Source: Anaerolineae bacterium (GTDB lineage Bacteria; Chloroflexota; Anaerolineae; Promineifilales; Promineifilaceae). Taken from it: a stretch of DNA of 64,000 bases. Below, piece by piece: positions 58,172-64,000 of this stretch (its first letter is position 1; every line of letters begins with the position of its first letter). The position numbers were made by a program, and so were the translations under genes. The stretch lies in contig JAHDWJ010000026.1 in the NCBI GenBank assembly GCA_023384415.1, positions 1 to 64,000 of the forward strand. Reading direction: 5' to 3'. The notes beneath the pieces are model-generated. The model was not told the DNA's origin. It worked only from the letters and a program-made list of their open reading frames with translations, and ran no database searches.

Positions 58172-58675
58172 ATGCGTATTTTGGGTATTGATCCGGGGTT
58201 GGCGCAAACAGGGTATGGCCTGGTAGATACGGCCGATGGGGAGCTGCACCTGGTCTGTTATGGGGTCATCAGTACAGATGCGGCCGATCCCACTCCCATC
58301 CGATTGCAAACGATTTACCAGGCGGTACAACAATTGATCACTGAATATGAACCGGGCGCGGCCGCTCTTGAAGAGCTGTTCTTTGGTAAAAATATCACTT
58401 CGGCTATTCAAGTTGGCAAAGCCGTAGGGGTTATTACTCTGGCCTGTGCCCATGCCGGTCTGCCCGTCACTGAATATTCCCCGGCCAAAATAAAAGATGC
58501 TGTTACCGGTTATGGCAAAGCGGATAAAGCCCAGGTGCAGTTGATGGTCCGCAATCTGCTCAACCTGGAAGAAACCCCCCGCCCTGACCACGCCGCCGAT
58601 AGTTTAGCCGTTGCCCTGACCCATTATCAATACGCCCGGTATGAGATGATGACGGCCGGCGGGATGAGTGATTGA
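58172..58675 (+). CDS. ruvC: Holliday junction resolvase RuvC
   Basis: Endonuclease that cuts Holliday junctions, 167 residues. The acidic catalytic residues are in ILGIDPGLAQTGYG (Asp6), ALEELFFGKN (Glu), and the C-terminal RPDHAADSLAVALTH (Asp pair). GKAVGVITLACAHAGLPVTEYSPAKIKDAVTGYGKADKAQVQ is the standard middle (family helix). It overlaps the region of the ruvA start; ruvB is not in the window. Confidence 0.96.
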   Translation: MRILGIDPGLAQTGYGLVDTADGELHLVCYGVISTDAADPTPIRLQTIYQAVQQLITEYEPGAAALEELFFGKNITSAIQVGKAVGVITLACAHAGLPVTEYSPAKIKDAVTGYGKADKAQVQLMVRNLLNLEETPRPDHAADSLAVALTHYQYARYEMMTAGGMSD

Positions 58676-58682
58676 ACCTATT

Positions 58683-59264
58683 ATGATTGCATCCTTACGC
58701 GGCACCGTCTCTCATTTAGGCAAAACCGACCTTATCGTTGAGGTGGGGGGTGTTGGGGTGCGGGTGGCTGTGCCCAAAACGGTGTTGGAGAATCCTGGTG
58801 GGGTGGGGCGCACTATTTTCTTGCACACCCAGCTGTTAGTGCGGGAAAATGAACTCGCCCTCTTTGGCTTTGCCAGCGAAGAAGATTTAGCCCTTTTCCT
58901 GGTGCTGCTGGATGTGAATGGGGTAGGGCCAAAGGTGGCTCTAGCCATTTTGTCTACCCTCAGCCCGGAGCTGCTGAAGAATGCCATTTTGCGCGAAGAG
59001 GCGTCGGTATTGCAGCGGGTACCGGGCATTGGCAAGAAGACGGCCGAGCGGATTATGTTCCATCTGCGGGATAAGTTAGATTTGCACGCGGCCGCGTCCC
59101 CTGTCCCGTTCCTCACCGATGCTGATGGCGAACTGATTGATCTCCTCACTTCTTTAGGTTTTAGCATCGTTGAAGCCCAATCTGTCTTACAAAAGCTCCC
59201 CCGCGAAGTTACCGCCATAGATGAACGGGTGCAGTTGGCCCTGCAATATTTAGACCGGGGCTAA
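58683..59264 (+). CDS. ruvA: Holliday junction branch-migration protein RuvA
   Basis: Tetrameric junction-binding partner of RuvB, 193 residues from ATG 58683 (MIASLRGTVSHLGKTDLIVE). A GTG at 58668 inside ruvC is possible but would add five unusual residues. The OB domain comes first; two helix-hairpin-helix motifs (LDVNGVGPKVALAIL, QRVPGIGKKTAERIMFHL) follow; the C-terminal RuvB-binding domain ends SLGFSIVEAQSVLQKLP. Confidence 0.95.
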   Translation: MIASLRGTVSHLGKTDLIVEVGGVGVRVAVPKTVLENPGGVGRTIFLHTQLLVRENELALFGFASEEDLALFLVLLDVNGVGPKVALAILSTLSPELLKNAILREEASVLQRVPGIGKKTAERIMFHLRDKLDLHAAASPVPFLTDADGELIDLLTSLGFSIVEAQSVLQKLPREVTAIDERVQLALQYLDRG

Positions 59265-59433
59265 GGTACTTGTTTGAAAATAAGTTCTGTGCAACTTGGG
59301 CAGATTTTCGGGAACCTGTTAAAGCCAAATCCAATCATTTGCATTATATTGACAAAATATAGACAAAGCATTATCATTGGCTTTGTTCATTTAGTGTAGC
59401 CAACGCGCTGCGGTTTGCCGCAAAGGAAAAATC

Positions 59434-59976
59434 ATGGCCAACAAACAGTTAAAACCGGGAGATATGGCCCCAAATGTTCAGATATATGATGCCGATGGTC
59501 AGCCAGTGATGAGTCGTGACCTGTGGACCGACGGGCCAATTCTGTTGACTTTTTTACGCCATTTCGGCTGAATTTTTTGCCGTGAATGGCTGGCTCAGTT
59601 GGAGCAGTCTCATCAAGAAATTGCGGCCGCCGGTTTACGTCCGGTGGCTGTTGGGCTGGGTGAACCGAAACATGCCCGCCATTTTTGTGGCAAACTAGCC
59701 CCCCACCTCACCTGCCATGTAGACCTGGATAAGACAGCTTATCAACGGTATGGCCTTAAAAAAGGGGGGCTTATGGCGTTGGTTAGTCCGTCGGTGTTTA
59801 TCGCGGGGGCACGGGCCGCGGCCGCGGGGCATATCCAGGGGGAAGCCACCGGTGATACCAGCATGTTGCCCGGCACGTTCATTATAAATGGTGATGGGAT
59901 CATTCAGTTTGCTTATTACAGCAGCCACGCTGGAGATCACCCTGATATTAAAAAGATGTTACAGGTGGTTGCTTAA
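59434..59976 (+). CDS. probable selenocysteine peroxiredoxin-like protein (AhpC-TSA_2/PRXL2 type), in-frame TGA
   Basis: The frame from ATG 59434 (AAAGGAAAA upstream) is open for 181 codons to TAA 59976 apart from a TGA at 59569-59571, codon 46. Around it the protein reads FLRHFG-U-IFCREWLAQLEQ, exactly the RHFGCxFCRE redox motif of peroxiredoxin-like (AhpC-TSA_2) proteins with Sec46 in place of the first Cys and Cys49 as its partner. The rest is intact: GLRPVAVGLGEPKHARHF, VDLDKTAYQRYGL and LPGTFIINGDGIIQFAY. A SECIS-like hairpin follows the TGA. Reading it as a pseudogene is the alternative. Sec synthesis genes are not in the window. Confidence 0.8.
59590..59607 (+). promoter_or_regulatory. 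bacterial SECIS-like hairpin
   Basis: CTGGCTCAGTTGGAGCAG folds into a six-pair stem (CTG with CAG, CTC with GAG) with G59593 bulged and the pentaloop AGTTG. The loop begins 25 nt after the TGA, within the spacing usual for bacterial SECIS elements, and has G at its second position followed by U, as SelB recognition expects. An alternative weaker hairpin GCC/GGC lies at 59579-59590. Confidence 0.6.
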
Positions 59977-60075
59977 AGAATTCCCTCTTGATACCAAACT
60001 CCTCTCTGGTTTATACTGCTGGTAGCCCAGTTGGGCACGTTTCAGTTATTTTTATTTCCAGCAAAGAGGCTCACC

Positions 60076-61161
60076 ATGAAAAAACAGAATATTTTCCACC
60101 TGTTGACATTCGTTTTGGTTTTGTTTGCCTTGATGACGACGGTCAGTTCAGTCGCGGCCGCGCCAGCAGCCCATCCCCCTTACCAAAGTGGGGCCACCGC
60201 CACCGTCGGTACCGGGGCACTCAACGTCCGGTCAGGGCCAGGGGTGGGGTACTCAGTCGTGACCGTAGTTTACTCCGGCCACGTCGTCACCATGTTGGGA
60301 CGTAACAGCAACAGTACCTGGGTCAAAGTCCGGGTAGCGGCCGGCCATGAAGGGTGGGTCAGCGCTCCGTTCATCATTCCCAGCGCGGCTATCGCCAGTC
60401 TGCCCGTCTTAGACGGGGGCACCCCACCATCCTCTACCCCCATGGCCACCGTGGCTACCGGGGCCTTAAACGTTCGCACCGGGCCGGGGGTCAATTACAG
60501 CATCATCACCGCCATTCACCAGGGAACAACCGTGACCTTACTGGGGCGCAACGGCAATGGCAGTTGGGTCAAAGTGCGCCTGAGCGGAGGCAGTGAGGGG
60601 TGGGTTAATGCTTCTCTGATCACGCCCACAGTCGCTATTGCTACGCTGCCGGTTCTGGATAGTTCTACCCCAGGGACTGCTCCCACAGCCAGGGTAGCCA
60701 CTGGGGCTTTGAATGTTCGTTATGGGCCAGGAGTTAATTATGGGGTCATTACCGCCATCCAACAAGGCACAGTTGTCACCCTATTGGGACGAAACAGCGG
60801 CGGCACCTGGGTTAAAGTGCGCCTCTCTGGCGGTACGGAGGGATGGGTTAATGCGTCATTGGTGACACCTTCCGTCGCCATCGTCACCTTGCCGGTTCTT
60901 GATGGCAGCACTACCCCCCCACCACCGTCTTCAGGTACAGCCACAGCCACCGTGACCACCGCCGCCAATATCCGTTCTGGCCCCGGCACAGGGTACCACA
61001 TAGTGGGAGGGGCGCAGGCCGGGCAGGTATTGACCCTTCTGGGGCGCAACCATACTTCACAGTGGGTGCAGGTGCGGCTGGCCAATGGCACAACTGGCTG
61101 GATTCATGGGGGTCTGGTGACGTTAAGTGTACCCCTGAGTGGGCTGCCGATTACGGGGTAG
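60076..61161 (+). CDS. secreted protein with four bacterial SH3 (SH3_3) repeats
   Basis: From ATG 60076 (AGAGG upstream), 361 residues. Residues 1-30 are a signal peptide cleaved near VAAAPAA. Four SH3_3 modules follow, each beginning ALNVRSGPGVGYS-like (the fourth ANIRSGPGTGYHIV) and ending GRN....WVKVR...G.EGWV; they are spaced about 80 residues apart. Bacterial SH3 domains bind peptidoglycan, so a cell-wall-binding role is likely. No enzyme domain is attached. Gly/Pro/Ser linkers separate the repeats. Confidence 0.9.
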   Translation: MKKQNIFHLLTFVLVLFALMTTVSSVAAAPAAHPPYQSGATATVGTGALNVRSGPGVGYSVVTVVYSGHVVTMLGRNSNSTWVKVRVAAGHEGWVSAPFIIPSAAIASLPVLDGGTPPSSTPMATVATGALNVRTGPGVNYSIITAIHQGTTVTLLGRNGNGSWVKVRLSGGSEGWVNASLITPTVAIATLPVLDSSTPGTAPTARVATGALNVRYGPGVNYGVITAIQQGTVVTLLGRNSGGTWVKVRLSGGTEGWVNASLVTPSVAIVTLPVLDGSTTPPPPSSGTATATVTTAANIRSGPGTGYHIVGGAQAGQVLTLLGRNHTSQWVQVRLANGTTGWIHGGLVTLSVPLSGLPITG

Positions 61162-61182
61162 GAAAGTTTAGACCTGACAGGT

Positions 61183-61284
61183 GTATCTTCTCAATAAGTT
61201 GAGGCCACCCTTCGGAAGGTTCCTATAATGGGGAAGCTCTTAGAGCAAACCTTCCGAAGGTTACACGTTTTACTGAGAAGTTAC
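61183..61284. mobile_element. MITE-like element, 102 bp, inserted in a terminator
   Basis: Ends are GTATCTTCTCAATAAG (61183-61198) and the inverted CTGAGAAGTTAC (61273-61284). Perfect 8-bp direct repeats TGACAGGT flank it at 61175-61182 and 61285-61292. Its reverse complement aligns with 29245-29346. Removing it with one flank restores a 14-bp hairpin GACCTGACAGGTTT-TTGG-AAACCTGTCAGGTC, so the element jumped into a terminator between two convergent genes. Confidence 0.92.
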
Positions 61285-61309
61285 TGACAGGTTTTTGGAA
61301 ACCTGTCAG
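61284..61309. terminator. hairpin terminator between convergent genes
   Basis: An 11-bp perfect stem, CTGACAGGTTT (61284-61294) with AAACCTGTCAG (61299-61309), loop TTGG, followed by TCTTGTTT. It lies between the SH3-repeat gene and the convergent metallopeptidase. It is the surviving part of a longer hairpin split by the 102-bp element. Confidence 0.7.
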
Positions 61310-61322
61310 GTCTTGTTTATCG

Positions 61323-62768
61323 TTACATGGGTGCCCGCTTCTGTGGTTTGGGGCTGCGGCGAAAGCGGTAGACCAGAACCAGAGGGAGCAGAAGAAAGGC
61401 CCCTGGGCAAAAGCCCGATGAAGTTGGCTCGCCCCCACTCATCATGTCGCTGCGGGTGGGGGTGTGGCCGGGGGTAGGGGTTTGCACGATTACCGTAACT
61501 TGAGCCAGAACGGTGGCGGCCGGGGTAGTGGCGAAGGGGACGGGGGAGGGGGTGGCTGTTGCGGCCGCGTCCGTCTCTGGTGTTGGGGTGCGGCTAGCAA
61601 AGCTCATCAGTGTTGGTGAGGGGCGGAAGGTGGGCATGGGCCAGGGGGTAGGGGTGACATATTGTCCTGGGGGTAGCCCTAACCAGACCGCCCAACCCGC
61701 TTCAAACTCCCCTAAGGTAACTCCCAAAGCGGTCAAAAAGGCATCTTCAGTAGGGCGGCCAGCTTTGTAAGCGGCTAATAAAGCGGCCAGGCCATCTGTT
61801 TGGTAGGTCTCAATCAGATACGTGACCGCGCTAAGAGCCTGGGCGTAAGCCAACCGGGAACGCGCCTCGTTGCTTTGCATCCCAAAGCCGTCACGCAAGG
61901 TAGATAAGGGGATCAGGGTGCCGTCTGCGGCCGCGCGGCGCACCAGGGCTAACGTCGGGGTGTGGTCGGTGAACTCATTGTACTGGGCTACCCCTTCATC
62001 CAACCAGACAGGTACCGGGGCCACCGGGCTGTAGCTGACCTGAGCCAGGTACAGATGGGAAATCTCATGGGGGATCACCTCATTGAGCCAGCGTGTTTGT
62101 GAGCCAAACGCCTCCACAATCTGAGCCGTAACGCCAATATTGGGGAAGGCCTGCCCGCCAATAAACTCCACTAACCCACCCTGCCATTCGGCAAATTCAG
62201 AGAAGTTATTGTAAACGATAATTTTGATGGGAAAGGCCAACGCTGTGCCAAATAACGCCTGCTGCTCAGTAAAAGCCCGGTTAGCAATCTCAAATACCTG
62301 CTGCCCAAATGAGGCTGGCCGGTCATGCCACCAGACCGCCAGATACTCATTTTCCAGGATTTGCCAGGCAAACCGGGTATCATCATAATTGACCAACGCT
62401 TCTGGGCTGCGAATGAGATTCCCGGCCGCGTCGGTCAGCTCCCAGGCATAATAAAATGGGGTGCTGGGGGGAGTGGTGATGTTCCAGGTATAAGCCAGAT
62501 TAACGGTGCGCCCAGGGGTGATGGACACATCTACGATGGTGATGCTGCTGGCGATGTTGATCAAGTTGCTGTTACGCAGCCGTAATTTAGCTGCTACAAT
62601 CTCTCCTGGTTCGATGGTGGCTGTGGCCTGAAAGGTGAGACTTGTGGGAAACTGGTTAATCGTTTCGGTAGAGCTAAAAGTAACGATGGGGGCCGGCTGC
62701 GCGGCCGCACTCCCCAGCGTCATCAGGCCAAAACCAAAAAAGAGGGCACACCATAACCATCGTTTCAT
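61323..62768 (-). CDS. secreted gluzincin metallopeptidase (MA-like) with C-terminal anchor
   Basis: A 481-residue exported zinc peptidase. Signal peptide 1-23 (MKRWLWCALFFGFGLMTLGSAAA). An Ig-like region covers about 25-110. The catalytic domain has HEISH (about 240-244) and the third ligand Glu in WLDEGVAQY (about 261). After residue 380 comes a Thr/Pro-rich linker (TPTPWPMPTFRPSPT), then SSGFCPGAFLLLPLVLVYRF followed by a basic end RRSPKPQKR: Cys, hydrophobic span, Arg cluster, a layout like C-terminal sorting signals. Substrate unknown. Confidence 0.85.
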   Translation of the reverse strand: MKRWLWCALFFGFGLMTLGSAAAQPAPIVTFSSTETINQFPTSLTFQATATIEPGEIVAAKLRLRNSNLINIASSITIVDVSITPGRTVNLAYTWNITTPPSTPFYYAWELTDAAGNLIRSPEALVNYDDTRFAWQILENEYLAVWWHDRPASFGQQVFEIANRAFTEQQALFGTALAFPIKIIVYNNFSEFAEWQGGLVEFIGGQAFPNIGVTAQIVEAFGSQTRWLNEVIPHEISHLYLAQVSYSPVAPVPVWLDEGVAQYNEFTDHTPTLALVRRAAADGTLIPLSTLRDGFGMQSNEARSRLAYAQALSAVTYLIETYQTDGLAALLAAYKAGRPTEDAFLTALGVTLGEFEAGWAVWLGLPPGQYVTPTPWPMPTFRPSPTLMSFASRTPTPETDAAATATPSPVPFATTPAATVLAQVTVIVQTPTPGHTPTRSDMMSGGEPTSSGFCPGAFLLLPLVLVYRFRRSPKPQKRAPM

Positions 62769-62954
62769 TGCTGTTCTCCATTGGGCCGAGTTGTCACCAG
62801 TGAATTATAATCCGTCTGTGAACCTTGCGGGAACATCCACGCCATAGGTATCACAGATTTTCACAGGTGACTTAACTATTTGTGTTCATCTCTAACATCT
62901 GTGGACTGATTCAGTCTGGCTCCAGGCAAACTTCTATTTTCAGGATAAACCATT

Positions 62955-63845
62955 ATGACACTCATCGGCGGTATTGAAGCGGGGGGAACAAAATTTGTTT
63001 GTGCGGTGGGAACAGGGCCGCAAGATATCCATGATTCGGTCCGTTTTGCCACAACGACGCCAGCAGAAACGATTGCCCAGGCGATAGCCTTTTTCCGGTG
63101 GCAAAAGCAGCCCGTCGCCGCTATCGGCATTGGCTCATTTGGGCCGGTAGACCTCACCCTGAATTCGCCGACGTTTGGTTATGTAACCAGTACCCCCAAA
63201 CCTGGCTGGGCCAATGTCAACCTGCTGGGGCAGATTCAGCAGGCGATTCCGGTGCCGATTGCCTTTGATACGGATGTGAACGCGGCCGCATACGGCGAAT
63301 ATCGTTGGGGGGCCGCTCAGGGGTTAGATAACTTCCTCTACCTCACCATTGGCACCGGTATCGGCGGCGGGGGGATGGTCAACGGGGATTTGATTCACGG
63401 GCTGGTTCACCCAGAAATGGGGCACCTGCTCATTCCCCACGATTTAGAAGCGGACCCCTACCCCGGCCACTGCCCGTTTCATGGGGATTGCCTGGAAGGG
63501 TTGGCTTCGGGACCGGCGATGAAAGCCCGTTGGGGTCAATCAGCCGAGACATTGCCCGAAGATCACCCGGCCTGGGAGCTAGAAGCCACCTATATCGCTT
63601 ATGGATTAGTCAATTTGATCGCCAGCTTTTCCCCCCAGCGGATTATTTTGGGCGGCGGGGTGATGAGCCAGCCACGCATTTTTGACCTGGTGCGGCGGCG
63701 GGTGCAGGCGTTTCTCAATGGGTATGTGCAGCATCCCGCCATTTTGCAGGGCATAGATCGGTACATTGTTCCCCCAGCGTTGGGTAATTGGGCCGGGGTG
63801 CTAGGGGCGATGGCTTTGGCGCAGACGGGTATCGGTGGGGGGTGA
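62955..63845 (+). CDS. ROK-family sugar kinase (fructokinase-like)
   Basis: A 296-residue ATP-dependent hexose kinase. The phosphate-binding opening IGGIEAGGTKFVCAVG (4-19), DTDVNAAAYGEY with the catalytic-base Asp, YLTIGTGIGGGGMVNG and the ROK zinc site HPEMGHLLIPHD...CPFHGDCLEGLASGPA are all present. The C-terminus has PQRIILGGGVMSQP. The zinc motif spacing and EMGH favour fructokinase/glucokinase. ATG 62955 lies after a CACAGATTTTCACAGG-type word repeat. No other sugar genes are adjacent. Confidence 0.93.
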   Translation: MTLIGGIEAGGTKFVCAVGTGPQDIHDSVRFATTTPAETIAQAIAFFRWQKQPVAAIGIGSFGPVDLTLNSPTFGYVTSTPKPGWANVNLLGQIQQAIPVPIAFDTDVNAAAYGEYRWGAAQGLDNFLYLTIGTGIGGGGMVNGDLIHGLVHPEMGHLLIPHDLEADPYPGHCPFHGDCLEGLASGPAMKARWGQSAETLPEDHPAWELEATYIAYGLVNLIASFSPQRIILGGGVMSQPRIFDLVRRRVQAFLNGYVQHPAILQGIDRYIVPPALGNWAGVLGAMALAQTGIGGG

Positions 63846-63904
63846 AGAGGGGAGTTGAGATTGGAGACTACGAGACGCGGTGATCGCCCACTCGCCCACT
63901 CCCC

Positions 63905-64000
63905 CTATCCCCACCGGGCCAGGGCGGCCGCGGCCGCGAGTCGGGCCACCGCGGCAATCAGCAGCACCGGAATCAGCCCCAACCCATCAGCCAAAATGGG
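63905..64000 (-). CDS. C-terminal end of a membrane protein (partial)
   Basis: The minus strand is open from the window edge to the stop at 63905-63907. It reads PILADGLGLIPVLLIAAVAR and LAAAAALARWG, a hydrophobic helix that includes two overlapping GCGGCCGC octamers (63922-63937 area) as an Ala run. The start lies beyond the window. Function unknown. It faces the ROK gene convergently. Confidence 0.5.
   Translation of the reverse strand, partial: PILADGLGLIPVLLIAAVARLAAAAALARWG

Noticed and set aside
59599..59976. Short independent gene starting MEQSHQEIAAAGLRP
   Set aside because: The upstream 45 codons are in the same frame, have a good ribosome site and complete the peroxiredoxin-like fold; the short version would lack the redox motif.
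61284..61309. Hairpin as part of the transposable element
   Set aside because: The hairpin lies outside the 8-bp duplication and pairs with host sequence on the other side of the insertion, so it predates the element.

Overview
The window looks like a piece of chromosome from an uncultured, moderately GC-rich Chloroflexota bacterium of the Anaerolineae/Caldilineae type. This is inferred from gene content: a DnaQ-DinG fusion, three M42 peptidases in a row, secreted Thr/Pro-rich and SH3-repeat proteins, cyclic-nucleotide-binding domains fused to membrane proteins, and an FbpB-type double permease. I see no rRNA, tRNA, CRISPR array, prophage or transposase gene. The genes are mostly housekeeping in short operons on both strands, separated by unusually repeat-rich intergenic DNA.

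Layout. 1-5100 (+): rpmF, fabD, fabG, an Asp23 protein, nusB, tatA, tatC and a cysteine-less AhpF-like thioredoxin-fold protein. 5100-13700 (-): chromate transporter, three M42 aminopeptidases, a Pro/Thr-rich anchored protein, an FAD amine oxidase and an iron-type ABC permease. 13800-21900: trpF, folE, a secreted FG-GAP propeller protein, a degenerate Nudix protein, an MFS carrier, a TSUP carrier, a nucleotidyltransferase-fold protein and an HD hydrolase. 22200-31000: orphan membrane protein, murI, a VapBC module, DnaQ-DinG, tdk, hpt, a 16S rRNA methyltransferase of the aminoglycoside-resistance (Rmt/ArmA) type and a second toxin-antitoxin pair. 31100-43100: a PqqD-M50-cNMP fusion protein, VOC protein, dprA, an interrupted Rpn-like gene, a histidine kinase and response regulator, and pyruvate dehydrogenase E1a/E1b/E2. 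43500-49600 (+): aspS, an ABC exporter with a C-terminal cNMP domain, SpoIIE-type phosphatase, P-loop protein and zinc-ribbon protein. 49700-57200 (-): DUF11 secreted protein, a sugar ABC importer without its ATPase, efp, a 59-residue membrane protein and an FkbM methyltransferase. 57400-64000: yebC-ruvC-ruvA, a probable selenocysteine peroxiredoxin-like gene, an SH3-repeat protein, a membrane-anchored gluzincin, a ROK sugar kinase and the end of one more gene.

Three features go beyond ordinary annotation. (1) At 59434-59976 a peroxiredoxin-like gene has an in-frame TGA exactly at its redox cysteine (UxxC), with a bacterial-SECIS-like hairpin just downstream; conventional gene calling would truncate it. 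(2) The octamer GCGGCCGC occurs about 120 times (hand count) where two or three are expected, comparable to the HIP1 palindrome of cyanobacteria. (3) Four intergenic elements of 93-102 bp start with GTA and end with TAC, and each is flanked by an 8-bp direct repeat; one has landed inside a terminator hairpin. They are non-autonomous transposable elements. A second family with long inverted ends and many short-word tandem repeats fill other intergenic gaps.
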